Of a stretch of 64,000 nucleotides of DNA, positions 26,456 to 35,919 are shown in pieces. Location of the stretch: assembly GCA_030041495.1 (NCBI GenBank), contig JASHNT010000084.1, forward strand, positions 1 through 64,000, given 5' to 3'. Position numbers and translations under genes: made by a program. The stretch's first letter is position 1. Every line of letters begins with the position of its first letter. Source of the DNA: Bryobacteraceae bacterium (lineage in GTDB: Bacteria; Acidobacteriota; Terriglobia; Bryobacterales; Bryobacteraceae). Below the pieces are notes generated by a model. The model did no database searches, had not been told where the DNA came from, and was given only the letters and a program-made list of their open reading frames with translations.

Positions 26456-29302
26456 TTGAGTGAAACGATTCAAAACAGCATCCGCATCCGTGGCGCGCGT
26501 GTCCACAACCTCAAGGACATCTCCGTCGAGATCCCGCACGAGAAATTGACGGTGGTCACTGGAGTCTCCGGCTCCGGCAAATCCTCGCTGGCGTTCGATA
26601 CGATCTACGCCGAGGGCCAGCGCCGCTACGTCGAATCCCTTTCCGCTTACGCGCGCCAATTTTTGGAGCGCATGGAGCGGCCCGAAGTGGATGAGATCGA
26701 CGGCATCGCACCGCCGGTGGCGATCCGCCAGAAGAACACCACGCGCAATCCGCGTTCGACCGTCGCGACCTCGACAGAGCTGTACGATTTTCTGCGCCTG
26801 CTGTGGGCTCGCGCGGGCCGGACATATTGCCCGAACGGGCATGGCCGCGTGCAGCGTGACACGGTGGATCACGTCGCCGCGGCAATGCTGGCGCAACCGG
26901 AGGGCTCGCGCTGGTATGTCCTGTTCCCGCTGCCGGTTGAGAAAACGACCGACGCGCTCCGCGACCGCCTCTTCGACCTGCGCAAACGCGGTTTCAATCG
27001 GCTGTACCAGCCGACGCCCCAATCAAAGGCGGGTGGCCCGAAAATTGTTGAGTTTTCCACACCCGAATCGTTGCTCGATCTGGATTTCTCCAAGCCTGTG
27101 TTCGCGCTCGTAGACCGGCTCTCCATCTCATCCGGCCTGCGGCAACGTCTGGTTGACACCGTCGAGATCTGTTACCGCGAAGCCGGGGAGGCGATTTTTC
27201 AGCCGGCAGCGGAAGGGGAAACGCTGCGCTTCAACGAGAAGTTCTCCTGCAAGCGCTGTGGTAAAACGTTCCTCGAACCCGAGCCCAGCCTGTTCAGCTT
27301 CAACAATCCCAATGGCGCGTGCAAGCGTTGCCAGGGTTTCGGCAACACCATCGACTACGACATGGATCTGGTGATTCCCAACCGGGGCCTTTCCTTGCAG
27401 GAGGGGGCAGTGGACCCGTGGACGAAGCCGCAGCACTCCGGATACCTGGCGGATTTTCGCAGGGCGAACAAAGGCCGCGTGCGGTTCAACGTTCCGGTGT
27501 ACGAATTGAACCAGGATGAATGGACCATCCTGTACGATGCCGTCCGGAGTTATTTCCGCCAAATCGAAACCAAGAAATATAAAGTCCACGTGCGCGTGTT
27601 TTTGAGCCGCTATCGGGGCTACGCGTTGTGTCCGGATTGCGGAGGCTCACGCCTGCGGCCGGAGGCTTTGTGGATTCGCGTGGGCGCGAAGAACATCGGC
27701 GATGTGGTGCGCTTGAACATCAAGCAGGCTTTGGATTATTTCGATACCGTGCAGCTTTCGCCGGAAGAAGCCGCCATCGCGGAGCGGGTGCTGGTGGAAA
27801 TCCGGCAGCGCCTGAAATTCCTGCACGACGTCGGTCTCGAGTATTTGACGCTCGACAGACTGTCAATGACTTTATCCGGAGGAGAAGCCCAACGCATCCA
27901 GCTTGCCACCTGTTTGGGATCACGATTAGTCGGCGCTTGCTACGTTCTCGATGAGCCTTCCATCGGCCTGCATAGCCGCGACACGACCCGGCTCATCACC
28001 ATTCTTGAAGGCTTGCGCGATCTCGGCAATACCATTCTGGTGGTCGAGCACGATCCCGACGTAATGAGATCTTCGGATCACATTATCGACCTCGGCCCCG
28101 GCGCGGGCGAAAACGGCGGCCGCATCGTCTTCGAGGGCCCGTTCTTAAAGCTGATCGAGGACGGAAATAATTCGCTCACCTCGCGTTATTTGCGCGGGGA
28201 GCTCAAAACGTCGCACCTGACCACGCGCCGGACTCCCAATTTCAAGCGCGCCGTGCGGTTTCTCGGCGCGCAGGCGCACAATCTCAAGGGCATCGACGTG
28301 GCGATTCCGTTGAACCTGATGGCCGCCATCACGGGCGTCTCCGGTTCCGGTAAATCGACGCTGGTGCACGACGTGATCTACCAATCTTTGATGAAGCGCA
28401 TGGACCGGCAGGTCCCGCCTCCGCCGGATGCGGAAGAATGGGGCGCCGCGCCGGAAAAACTCACTTGCCGCAAGGTGGAGAAGGCGGATCTTCTGACACA
28501 GGTTGTGCTGGTGGATCAATCGCCCATCGGGCGCACGCCGCGCTCGAATCCGGTCACGTATATCAAGGCCTTCGACCTCATCCGCGAGCTTTTCGCGTCG
28601 ACTCCGGAGGCCGACCGGCGCGGCTACGGCCCCGGGCATTTTTCTTTCAACATTCCGGGAGGCCGCTGCGAAACCTGTCAGGGCGACGGCACCGTGACGG
28701 TCGAAATGCAATTCCTGGCCGATGTCGAGCTGGTTTGCGATGACTGCAAGGGCACCCGCTTCAAGCCCGGCGTTCTGGAAGTGCGCTATCACTCGCTGAA
28801 CATTCACGAGGTGCTGCAGCTTACCGTAAAGGAGGCGATCGCGTTTTTCTCTTCCACGCCGCGGCTGGCGGAGCGGCTGCGCGTGTTGAACGACGTCGGC
28901 CTCGGCTATCTGCGTCTGGGCCAATCCGCGACCACCCTTTCCGGCGGCGAAGCCCAGCGCGTCAAGCTGGCTGCGCATCTGGCGCAAGCCACCAGCGCCG
29001 GGACTCTGTACATTTTCGACGAGCCGACCACCGGCCTGCACTTCGACGACATCGCGAAATTGCTCGACGCCTTCGAGCGCCTGCTGCGTTCCGGCGCTAG
29101 TATTCTCATTATCGAGCACAATCTCGAAGTCATCCGCCGCGCGGACTGGGTGATCGACCTCGGCCCCGAAGGCGGCGATGCCGGAGGCCGCATCGTCGCG
29201 GAAGGAACACCGGAGCAGATCGCGGCGGTGAAGGAATCGTATACTGGCAGATATTTGCGCGAAGCCGGAGTGAAGGCCGACACCGGCAAGCCGGCGAAGT
29301 AA
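26456..29302 (+). CDS. uvrA: Excinuclease ABC subunit A
   Basis: A 948-residue DNA damage sensor of nucleotide excision repair. TTG 26456 gives [20 protein letters not shown], the usual N-terminus, and no in-frame ATG is nearby. Two ABC ATPase halves are complete: Walker [17 protein letters not shown] and [16 protein letters not shown], signatures [12 protein letters not shown] and [12 protein letters not shown], Walker B followed by DEPSIGLH and DEPTTGLH. Zinc modules are present (CKRC...CKRC, CPDC, CETC...CDDC). It is directly followed by the VIT gene without spacing. Confidence 0.97.
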   Translation: MSETIQNSIRIRGARVHNLKDISVEIPHEKLTVVTGVSGSGKSSLAFDTIYAEGQRRYVESLSAYARQFLERMERPEVDEIDGIAPPVAIRQKNTTRNPRSTVATSTELYDFLRLLWARAGRTYCPNGHGRVQRDTVDHVAAAMLAQPEGSRWYVLFPLPVEKTTDALRDRLFDLRKRGFNRLYQPTPQSKAGGPKIVEFSTPESLLDLDFSKPVFALVDRLSISSGLRQRLVDTVEICYREAGEAIFQPAAEGETLRFNEKFSCKRCGKTFLEPEPSLFSFNNPNGACKRCQGFGNTIDYDMDLVIPNRGLSLQEGAVDPWTKPQHSGYLADFRRANKGRVRFNVPVYELNQDEWTILYDAVRSYFRQIETKKYKVHVRVFLSRYRGYALCPDCGGSRLRPEALWIRVGAKNIGDVVRLNIKQALDYFDTVQLSPEEAAIAERVLVEIRQRLKFLHDVGLEYLTLDRLSMTLSGGEAQRIQLATCLGSRLVGACYVLDEPSIGLHSRDTTRLITILEGLRDLGNTILVVEHDPDVMRSSDHIIDLGPGAGENGGRIVFEGPFLKLIEDGNNSLTSRYLRGELKTSHLTTRRTPNFKRAVRFLGAQAHNLKGIDVAIPLNLMAAITGVSGSGKSTLVHDVIYQSLMKRMDRQVPPPPDAEEWGAAPEKLTCRKVEKADLLTQVVLVDQSPIGRTPRSNPVTYIKAFDLIRELFASTPEADRRGYGPGHFSFNIPGGRCETCQGDGTVTVEMQFLADVELVCDDCKGTRFKPGVLEVRYHSLNIHEVLQLTVKEAIAFFSSTPRLAERLRVLNDVGLGYLRLGQSATTLSGGEAQRVKLAAHLAQATSAGTLYIFDEPTTGLHFDDIAKLLDAFERLLRSGASILIIEHNLEVIRRADWVIDLGPEGGDAGGRIVAEGTPEQIAAVKESYTGRYLREAGVKADTGKPAK

Positions 29303-29998
29303 ATGCCCACGGTTCCGCACACAGAACATCACTTCGAATCGTCCGAGACGGTTCGCGACATCGTCATCGGCATGGCCGACGGCCTGACTGTTCCCTTCGC
29401 GCTGGCGGCGGGGCTCACGGGAGCTGTGGACGCATCGCGAGTAATCGTCATTGCAGGGCTGGCGGAAATCGCCGCGGGGTCGATCGCCATGGGGCTCGGG
29501 GGTTATCTGGCCGCGCGCGGCGACGCTGAACATTACGCCAGCGAACGCGTGCGCGAAGAACGTGAGATCGTCGAAAAAACCGATTTTGAACGCCGCGAAG
29601 TTCTGGAGATTTTGGAATCGTACGGGTTGACGCATGAGCAAAGTGTGCCGATTCTGGCGGCATTCGAGAAGAATCCGAAGGTGTGGGTGGATTGGATGAT
29701 GCGCTTTGAGTTAGGCCTTGAGGAGCCTCATCCGGACCGCGCCAAGCACAGCGCCGCAACGATTGCGGCGTCGTACGTCGCCGGAGGCTTGATTCCCCTC
29801 GCTCCTTACATGCTGATTCCGCACGCAGCCACGGCGATGCAGTTCTCGGTCGCCGCGACAGTCATCGCCCTGGCGATTTTCGGCTACGTCAAAGGACGCT
29901 TCACCGGCGCGCCGCCGGTGCGCGGCGCGATCCAGACGACGCTGATAGGAGGCTTGGCCGCGGGAGCGGCGTACACGATCGCCCGGCTGATCAGTTGA
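29303..29998 (+). CDS. VIT1/CCC1-family iron/manganese transporter
   Basis: A 231-residue membrane protein starting immediately after the uvrA stop (TAAATG). VRDIVIGMADGLTVPFALAA (residues 17-36) is the family's first-helix signature, with the Asp and Met of the transport path. AGLAEIAAGSIAMGLGGYLA follows; then a long charged cytoplasmic helix (about 76-150) with many Glu, as in VIT proteins whose metal-binding domain collects Fe2+; then three C-terminal TM helices. It probably exports Fe2+ or Mn2+. Linkage to uvrA may just be shared transcription. Confidence 0.88.
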   Translation: MPTVPHTEHHFESSETVRDIVIGMADGLTVPFALAAGLTGAVDASRVIVIAGLAEIAAGSIAMGLGGYLAARGDAEHYASERVREEREIVEKTDFERREVLEILESYGLTHEQSVPILAAFEKNPKVWVDWMMRFELGLEEPHPDRAKHSAATIAASYVAGGLIPLAPYMLIPHAATAMQFSVAATVIALAIFGYVKGRFTGAPPVRGAIQTTLIGGLAAGAAYTIARLIS

Positions 29999-30113
29999 GA
30001 AGTTCTGTCAGTTTCTCTAACTGATATTGCATGCGAGCCAAGGTAGACGCGCTGATCGGCTCGACGGCGCGCGAAGCCGGTGTTCTGGTGCTGGTGTTTG
30101 CAACGTTAGAATC

Positions 30114-30227
30114 ATGTTTGCGGGGCCCGGGGTACCCACGAAATACATCGCTATTGGGATCCTTATAAGCTTGATTGCCATCGCCAGCGGGATTATTCTA
30201 GAGGCGAGAGTGGGAAGAAGGAAGTGA
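30114..30227 (+). CDS. Single-helix membrane microprotein 1
   Basis: A 37-residue peptide from ATG 30114 with one strongly hydrophobic segment (YIAIGILISLIAIASGIIL), bordered by a basic tail (RVGRRK). Its TGA overlaps the GTG of the next small gene (GTGA), suggesting coupled translation. No clear ribosome-binding site is seen upstream. I do not know the family. Confidence 0.45.
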   Translation: MFAGPGVPTKYIAIGILISLIAIASGIILEARVGRRK

Positions 30228-30355
30228 AATTTTCCCCAGAATGGATCCCGACGTTTATCGAAGTAGGCATCCTGCTCTTGGTGGGGTACTTTCTTCTCTT
30301 CCTGGATTGGCTGGCGGACGAGAAGAAATCGGGTGCTTCTAAAACCGGGATGTAA
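30224..30355 (+). CDS. Single-helix membrane microprotein 2
   Basis: A 43-residue peptide from GTG 30224, with AAGGA just before it. One TM helix (FIEVGILLLVGYFLLFLDWL) is followed by a charged cytoplasmic-like tail (ADEKKSGASKTGM). It overlaps microprotein 1 by four bases and ends two bases before the 30358 gene, so the three form a compact set. Function unknown. Confidence 0.45.
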   Translation: MKFSPEWIPTFIEVGILLLVGYFLLFLDWLADEKKSGASKTGM

Positions 30356-30357
30356 CT

Positions 30358-30831
30358 ATGCGAACTTTGCTCGGCATTTTGGCGTGTTCCGCCTCCGTGG
30401 CTTGCGCGCAATCCACCGCCAAGCTTGATTCCGACCTCGGGGCGCTCGCTAATCCCAACCCGCCCATTGCCGCAATTGCAACCCGCGTGACGGACGACAT
30501 TCTGGCGCTGGCCGACAGGGACGCAGTCCCTTCGCGCCGCACCACTCTCGATTTTTCGGTTGCGTTGACCAAGGCTCTGGCGGGCAAACCCTCCTCTCCG
30601 GCCATGCTCAAGACGGCCGACGCCGCGATCCTGGAAGTGCTCCAAAGCTCCGGCGTGCCCAGCGCGCGCTTCCACGCTTCCCTCGACCATTTCCGCAACG
30701 CGCTCCTCGCGCTCAATGTGAACCGGGACGCCGCGACGGATGCGGCCAACCAGCTCATGATTTTAGGTCAGGAAGTGCGCGGCCCGGAGGGTATCAAGCT
30801 CGAGCAGCTGCTCCGCGAACGGCTGCGCTAG
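30358..30831 (+). CDS. Exported helical protein of unknown function
   Basis: A 157-residue protein with a signal peptide ending in SVACAQ (about residue 18). The mature part is mostly predicted helix with many Ala and Leu (DDILALADRDAV, FRNALLALNVNRDAATDAAN) and no Cys or known motif. It starts two bases after microprotein 2. Its stop overlaps the stop of the convergent Cys-rich gene by four bases. I do not recognise the family. Confidence 0.7.
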   Translation: MRTLLGILACSASVACAQSTAKLDSDLGALANPNPPIAAIATRVTDDILALADRDAVPSRRTTLDFSVALTKALAGKPSSPAMLKTADAAILEVLQSSGVPSARFHASLDHFRNALLALNVNRDAATDAANQLMILGQEVRGPEGIKLEQLLRERLR

Positions 30832-31040
30832 GAGTGCTTGGGCAGTTTGGTGGAGCAACTGTTCTTGCAGGTTTTGCGCGCCAACTTGCATTCTTGACGG
30901 CCCTTGGCAGTTGTCGTTCGTTTCAAACAAAAGCTGTAATTGACGGAGCAACGGTCGCTGCACTGCGCCGTGGGGCTCTTGGGCTCGGCTGCCGGCGCCG
31001 CCAGCAGCACCAGTAAGGCGCTGGCCAGAACAAACCTCAT
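30828..31040 (-). CDS. Small exported Cys-rich protein
   Basis: A 70-residue protein. ATG 31040 is preferred because GAGGAGGGG lies four bases upstream and it opens a signal peptide (MRFVLASALLVLLAAPAA); a start 15 bases earlier is possible. The mature 45 residues hold six Cys (CSDRC, FC, EC, TCKNSC), suggesting disulfide-stabilised helices. The gene starts 11 bases after the TolB-like gene ends, so they may be cotranscribed. Function unknown. Confidence 0.7.
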   Translation of the reverse strand: MRFVLASALLVLLAAPAAEPKSPTAQCSDRCSVNYSFCLKRTTTAKGRQECKLARKTCKNSCSTKLPKHS

Positions 31041-31051
31041 GTTACCCCTCC

Positions 31052-32146
31052 TCACTGAGTACTATCGGTCTGCGCAACGAATTTCTCCACGGCTACCGAA
31101 TAAATTGCTGGCTTCCCATGCTGATCGCTCCCGAAAAAGACCTGCTGGCTGTCAGGGGAAAAAATGGGAGCCACCCGGCGCGGGTCGCTTGAGCGGTGTT
31201 CGCACAGGGTCAGCTCGCGCTGGACGGATCGCACCAGCAGCAGTACGTGCGGCGACGCTTTGCTGCCGCTCGCTCCCACGAACACACTGGCGTTAGCGTT
31301 GCGTTCGAAGGCCACATATTGGGTAGTATCGGAAATCCAGGCGTCTTCATTCGTGTCCGGAGTGGCCACGCGGATGTTGTGCAGCTTGTGCGCGTCGGAC
31401 GGGTAATTGAGATATAGTACGGTGCGTCCATCGGGACTCCAATTCGCTGGCCCGGTTTCTCCTTCGGCCAGCCGCAGGCGATGGTTCTGCTGGCCGTCAT
31501 AATTCACCAACCACAATCCATTCCCGCGTCCGTACAGCACGGAGGCGCGCTTGGGGCGCGGTATCGGATTGCGCATTTCCTCCGCAGCCTCGGCCAGCGT
31601 GGTCGCCGAGCCGTCGCTCATGCGGATCAGCCGTAGCCGGTAATTGCTTCCCTTCTTCTCGGTCAGCGCCGCGTACAGACCATCCGCGGCCAGGCTCAGG
31701 CCCGGACCGCTCTCGTATCCTTCGGGAATCCGATAAATCTCGCGGACGCGGCCGTTGCCCACGTGCACCAGGAGCAACCTCCCGCCCGCAACGCAGCAGA
31801 GCTCATGCTCATCCGGAGTCAACGTGAGCGAAAGCGGGTCGAGCGCCTCCTGCTCGGTCAATTGGCGCGAGATTCCATTCTTCGCCTCCATGCGATAAGC
31901 TTCCATCCGTCCGGTGAGATCGGATGCATACAACAGGAAAGTGCCCTTGCGGGGCATGACTCGACCGTAATGCGCCGGCAGGAAGCTACTGTAAGCCGGA
32001 TCGGTCAGCCTTGAAACCGGGAACTCGGTGGAGTAGTCGCTGTATTGGAAAATGGCGGAGGGAACTTGCTTGGACCTGTCAGATGCCAGCGCCGCCACAC
32101 ACCCCACCGGCACGGTGGACAAGAACCACCGCCGGGAGTGCCTCAT
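31052..32146 (-). CDS. Exported TolB/WD40-like beta-propeller protein
   Basis: A 364-residue protein with a Tat-like start (MRHSRRWFLSTVPVG). The sequence has repeated PD40/TolB-type blades: LTLTPDEHELCCVAGGRLLL, GPANWSPDGRTVLYLNYPSD and VAPIFSPDSQQVFFGSDQHG, where the SPDG/SPDS turn is typical. The overall shape resembles oligogalacturonate lyase-like propellers, but the catalytic residues of that enzyme cannot be confirmed here. It could bind sugars or proteins in the periplasm. Confidence 0.7.
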   Translation of the reverse strand: MRHSRRWFLSTVPVGCVAALASDRSKQVPSAIFQYSDYSTEFPVSRLTDPAYSSFLPAHYGRVMPRKGTFLLYASDLTGRMEAYRMEAKNGISRQLTEQEALDPLSLTLTPDEHELCCVAGGRLLLVHVGNGRVREIYRIPEGYESGPGLSLAADGLYAALTEKKGSNYRLRLIRMSDGSATTLAEAAEEMRNPIPRPKRASVLYGRGNGLWLVNYDGQQNHRLRLAEGETGPANWSPDGRTVLYLNYPSDAHKLHNIRVATPDTNEDAWISDTTQYVAFERNANASVFVGASGSKASPHVLLLVRSVQRELTLCEHRSSDPRRVAPIFSPDSQQVFFGSDQHGKPAIYSVAVEKFVAQTDSTQ

Positions 32147-32210
32147 GTTTCGATGTTAACTCTTTGCGCCGTCCCCGCGAGTTTCAAAGGGCTCGCCTCA
32201 GAACGGCCGC

Positions 32211-33110
32211 CTAGAAGGGAAGGTCGGGCCGGACCTGCTGGAATATCGCGGACTTAGCGAGGTAAGGATAAGGGTTGACCGCCACCCCTCCCTGGCGCAC
32301 TTCAAAGTGCAGATGGGGAGCGGTGACGCGACCTGTGGCTCCCGAATAGGCAAGGATTTCGCCACGACGGATCTCCTGCCCGGGAATCACTGCAAACTGA
32401 GACAGGTGCGCATACCAAGTGGTCATGCCGTTGCCGTGATTAATCACCACGATCTTGCCGTAGCCGTCGGGTCGGTAGGCGGCGTACTCCACCACCCCGT
32501 CAGCCGCAGCGCGAACCGGAGTCCCCGTGGGTGCGGAAATGTCCACGCCGGAATGAAACTCCCCGTGATTGTCGCCTTCCGAGGAGAACGGATCTTCACG
32601 GTCGCCGAATCGGCTCAGCAGCCGGCCATTCACTGGCCACAGGCTGGGTATGTTGTTCCTCTGCCAGGCGTAGGCGTATTGATGGTCCAATCGCGAAACG
32701 CTGGCAGTCTTCAGGAAGTTATACTCTTCTATCGATTCCTTGTAGTTAGGAACCAGAGGTCCCTCCTCGGAAATATCGTCCGTGCCGGCGGGACTCGCGT
32801 TGAGACCCAGTGCAACGCTCACTTCGCTCGCCATCAACTGGAGGGAGGCAAGCTGCTCGTCCTTCCGGCCGCTTTCAGCCAGCAGGGCCTGATATTTGGT
32901 CCGCAGCGTATCCACCTGATCCCGAAGAGAGTTATAGTTGGCTACCTTCCAGGTCATGCGAAGGTAGCTGGAAACCATCCCGAACAGCGAAACAGAACCA
33001 AAAAGTGCAAGCCCTACAACCAGATACAGGGCTTGATGGGGGATATGAATACGCCGCAGACGCCCGTGCAAAGAATGCGCCAGAACGACTACGAAATAAT
33101 GCTGCTTCAT
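32211..33110 (-). CDS. Membrane-anchored M23 (LytM-type) peptidoglycan peptidase
   Basis: A 299-residue protein starting at ATG 33110 with AGGAGA upstream. One TM helix near residues 20-45 (LYLVVGLALFGSVSLFGMVS) is followed by a coiled-coil-like stretch (about 55-95, LRDQVDTLRTKYQALLAESG). The C-terminal LytM domain has HSGVDISAPTGTPVRAAADG with the zinc His and Asp, WYAHLSQF and APHLHFEVRQGG with the HxH. All zinc ligands are present, so it should be active or a murein hydrolase activator in the periplasm. Confidence 0.92.
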   Translation of the reverse strand: MKQHYFVVVLAHSLHGRLRRIHIPHQALYLVVGLALFGSVSLFGMVSSYLRMTWKVANYNSLRDQVDTLRTKYQALLAESGRKDEQLASLQLMASEVSVALGLNASPAGTDDISEEGPLVPNYKESIEEYNFLKTASVSRLDHQYAYAWQRNNIPSLWPVNGRLLSRFGDREDPFSSEGDNHGEFHSGVDISAPTGTPVRAAADGVVEYAAYRPDGYGKIVVINHGNGMTTWYAHLSQFAVIPGQEIRRGEILAYSGATGRVTAPHLHFEVRQGGVAVNPYPYLAKSAIFQQVRPDLPF

Positions 33111-33553
33111 GCTTCTCCTACTAACATTCGGCACGACTCCGACAATTCGATACCGGACAAAACTCTAAATAACCGGGAGCCGTCGGCCGGAGATTTACTA
33201 CGCAGGCGTTACAACGGAAGATTAACGAATTGTCAGGATACCGAAATCGGGAGGGGATGTCAAGAAGTACTGGAGCCGGTTATAGGCCACCGGTTAACCC
33301 TATGCCTCCCGGCCATGTGGCCAGCCGCGGTGCCAGCTTGCGTCATATGAAGAGCGAATGGCCTTGCCGGGTTCCGGGGCCGGTCTGGAGTCCTGATGCA
33401 TCGGCATAGCGTAGAATACTTGAGGGAACGATAAATTGCCGATTTGGCAAAGCTGCTGCCTGGCTCACCGGGCTGGCCCAACTCGGGCTTCCCGCTTCGC
33501 CGGGCGCTGCCACGAAATTTGAGGGCCGTCCGTTTTATTCTTAAGGAGTGACT
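33111..33553. other. Intergenic region between divergent M23 and clpP genes
   Basis: About 440 bases holding the two divergent promoters. The last 120 bases before clpP are GC-rich with several possible short hairpins (for example CCCG/CGGG around 33489-33502), perhaps a structured leader. I find no protein gene with good codon bias and no riboswitch I can name. Confidence 0.4.
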
Positions 33554-34171
33554 ATGCAGAATTCCGTTCTAGTGCCCATGGTGGTGGAGCAGACCTCTCG
33601 GGGTGAGCGCGCCTTCGACATCTACTCCCGGCTGCTAAAGGAAAACATCATCTTCTTGGGCACGCCCATCGACGATAACGTCGCCAACCTGATCATCGCG
33701 CAGTTGCTATTCCTGGCGGCGGAGGACCCGGAAAAGGACATCTCGATCTACATCAACTCGCCCGGTGGCTCGATCACGGCGGGATTGGCGATTTTGGATA
33801 CGATGCGGCTGGTGCAGCCGGACATCGTGACGTATTGCGTGGGGCAAGCCGCGTCCATGGCTGCCGTGCTGCTGGCCTGCGGGACCAAAGGGAAGCGCTA
33901 CAGCCTGCCGCATTCGCGCATCCTGATCCATCAGCCGTCGATGAGCGGACTGGCCGGGCAGGCCACCGATATTGACATCTACGCCAAGGAAATCCTGCGC
34001 ATGCGCGAAACGCTGAACGATATCCTGGCGAACGCCACCGGCCAGCCGGTCGAGCGCATCGCGCGAGACGTGGATCGGGACTACATCCTGGAGCCGGAGC
34101 AGGCTTTGGAGTACGGCTTGATCGACCGCGTGATCACCAGCCGGACGACGCTGGAGCCGGTGACGAAATGA
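33554..34171 (+). CDS. clpP: ATP-dependent Clp protease proteolytic subunit
   Basis: A 205-residue serine protease. ATG 33554 has AAGGAG six bases upstream; a GTG at 33548 is too close to that site. The catalytic triad is visible: Ser in [17 protein letters not shown] (about residue 99), His in [12 protein letters not shown] (about 124), and the Asp in the [18 protein letters not shown] region (about 173). It forms a 14-mer with ClpX or ClpA. No tig or clpX gene is next to it, unlike in many bacteria. Confidence 0.96.
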   Translation: MQNSVLVPMVVEQTSRGERAFDIYSRLLKENIIFLGTPIDDNVANLIIAQLLFLAAEDPEKDISIYINSPGGSITAGLAILDTMRLVQPDIVTYCVGQAASMAAVLLACGTKGKRYSLPHSRILIHQPSMSGLAGQATDIDIYAKEILRMRETLNDILANATGQPVERIARDVDRDYILEPEQALEYGLIDRVITSRTTLEPVTK

Positions 34172-34187
34172 CGCGGTGACGAAGTAG

Positions 34188-34742
34188 CTATTCGATCACT
34201 TTCGGAACGATTACCAGGATCAGGGCGTCGCCGTTGGTGTTGATGCTGGATTTTCCGACCACTGTCTTCTGGCCGTCTTCCAGATCGAGATCCGTGTTAA
34301 TGGAAGCGACGGTGCCGTTCCCGCGTTGCTTTCCGTCCGGGCCGTAGGCCGGTGGGACGTTGAGCGAAATGCTGAGATTGTCGATGTGGACCATATACGG
34401 TTTCTCGGGTGAGACTCGCACGTTCAGGTAGCTGAAGGCGTAGTGGAGGCCGGAACCGGGCAACACACCCTCTGTGCGGAACAAACGGCCAGGCCGAGCA
34501 GTGTCGGCCCTGCCACGCAGGATGAACGACTCGGACAGTTTGTATCCCTTATACGCAAACAGGTTGTGGAGCTGCTTCACCGTGGAGAACAGATCGGCTG
34601 GAACATCGTCCGCCGCCGCAGTCTGTACTCCAGAGAGAAGGTAGACCGTCAACTCGACGTTTTTGACCGGCGCCTCGGAAGACTTCTCCTGTCCGAAGAC
34701 AAGCGCGGCGGCGGCCGCCAGCAGTGTCACGATTCGTTTCAT
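34188..34742 (-). CDS. Exported protein following the ECF sigma/anti-sigma pair
   Basis: A 184-residue protein from ATG 34742 (GGAG seven bases upstream), with a signal peptide MKRIVTLLAAAAALVFG. The mature part has VELTVYLLSGVQ near residue 29 and ends DALILVIVPKVIE, which recalls the short beta-domain of type II secretin-like proteins (inference). It starts 14 bases after the anti-sigma gene, so the three genes form an operon; it may be the envelope target or partner of that system. Confidence 0.7.
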   Translation of the reverse strand: MKRIVTLLAAAAALVFGQEKSSEAPVKNVELTVYLLSGVQTAAADDVPADLFSTVKQLHNLFAYKGYKLSESFILRGRADTARPGRLFRTEGVLPGSGLHYAFSYLNVRVSPEKPYMVHIDNLSISLNVPPAYGPDGKQRGNGTVASINTDLDLEDGQKTVVGKSSINTNGDALILVIVPKVIE

Positions 34743-34756
34743 CTCTGGTCTCCTTC

Positions 34757-35140
34757 TCAGTCCACGATCCAATAGATCACCACCTCCGGGTCCGGCGTCA
34801 GCATTTTGATCTTCAGAGGTTGGGCGCGCGGAACCGTAGTCGCCGCCGGAGGCTCTGGCGGTGGCGGAGGAGGCATCGGGGGCGCCGGCCGCGGCAATAA
34901 GCTCCCAATCACGAGCGCTGCCGCAGCGGCGGCGACTGCCCATGGGTACACGCTTCGAGTCCGCGGAAGCTTTACCTCGATCCGCGGCAGTTCTTCGTCT
35001 CTCAGTGCTTCCAGCACGGCCGCGTTGGCGCGCAGCTCTTCCGCGATCGCACGGCAGCCCGCGCACGCCGACAGATGCTCTTCGACAGCCGCGGCTGCCT
35101 CGCCCTGCGCCAGCAGCAGTTCGCAATCCTCGCACTTCAT
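34757..35140 (-). CDS. Anti-sigma factor with zf-HC2 zinc finger
   Basis: A 127-residue membrane protein. The N-terminus carries the anti-sigma zinc-finger pattern: CEDCELLLAQGE, then HLSACAGC (H-x3-C-x2-C). A TM helix (about 66-83, WAVAAAAAALVIGSLL) leads to a Pro-rich periplasmic segment (six Pro in a row). It should hold the adjacent sigma factor inactive until an envelope signal. Its ATG overlaps the sigma stop (ATGA). Confidence 0.9.
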   Translation of the reverse strand: MKCEDCELLLAQGEAAAAVEEHLSACAGCRAIAEELRANAAVLEALRDEELPRIEVKLPRTRSVYPWAVAAAAAALVIGSLLPRPAPPMPPPPPPEPPAATTVPRAQPLKIKMLTPDPEVVIYWIVD

Positions 35141-35700
35141 TGCCTGCTCCTTACGTACTTCGCTAACTTCAGCCGCCCGCTGGCCGCATGGCTGCGCACG
35201 GTCACCTCCTCGACCCCGAGAATCGAAGCGACCTCGGTGGTCGAAAGCCCTTCGATATCGCGCAGAACGAGCGCGGTCCGCTCCCGTTCCGGGAGCGTGC
35301 CAAGCCCCTCCAGCAACAGTCGCTTGCGCTCTTCGAGAGCGAGCACTCGCTCCGGATCGGGCGCAGGATCGGCCTCGGCGCGCGGTCCGGCAGCCTGCAT
35401 CTTCACCACAGCCTTGCGGCGCCGGTGATGATCGTTGCAGACGTTCACGGTCACCCGGTACAGCCAGGCTTTTACTTGCGAACTGCGCGGATCCGCACCG
35501 ACGCGGTCGCGGTTACGGAATAAGCGCAAAAATACCTCTTGCGTGGCATCCTGCGCGTCTTCAAGCCGCCCCAGTAGCCGATAGGCGACGCGCTGCACCA
35601 TGTGGCGGTGCTGCTCCACCAGATTCTCGAAGGGGTCTCCGGTGTCGCTGGCTCCGTTTTCCTTAAAGGCTGTCGGCAGCGCTAATTCCTCAAGCGTCAC
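35137..35700 (-). CDS. ECF-type RNA polymerase sigma factor
   Basis: From GTG 35700 the protein is 187 residues, usual for ECF sigma factors; an upstream extension to 35874 adds unlikely Ser/Ala-rich sequence. Region 2 is FENLVEQHRHMVQRVAYRLL with DAQDATQEVFLRLFRN (-10 recognition), and region 4 is LPERERTALVLRDIEGLS followed by EVASILGVEEVTVRSHAASG (helix-turn-helix). The exact start is uncertain because no clear ribosome-binding site is seen. The pair with the anti-sigma gene is translationally coupled. Confidence 0.88.
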   Translation of the reverse strand: MTLEELALPTAFKENGASDTGDPFENLVEQHRHMVQRVAYRLLGRLEDAQDATQEVFLRLFRNRDRVGADPRSSQVKAWLYRVTVNVCNDHHRRRKAVVKMQAAGPRAEADPAPDPERVLALEERKRLLLEGLGTLPERERTALVLRDIEGLSTTEVASILGVEEVTVRSHAASGRLKLAKYVRSRQ

Positions 35701-35919
35701 TTCACAAGACAATACGCTTGGGAAGAGAGATTCATTGAGTCGGGACTTCCGGAGGCGCAAAGCGGCCGGCGCAACGGAAACGCTGCGCGCCGCGGCGGCA
35801 GAAGTTACGGCCTGGAAGTGGCGCTCGGCCGGAAATGGGGAGGTTTCGCCACTTCCCCCGCTAAAAAGGGACACGCGGCGCGGCGTCTCTGCTGCGCGGC
35901 GTTCGATTCCCGCAATGTT

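Noticed and set aside
33420-33547. Possible cyclic-di-GMP (GEMM) riboswitch before clpP, suggested by a GGCAAAGC string
   Set aside because: The second conserved half and the required pairing were not found, so the likeness is too weak.
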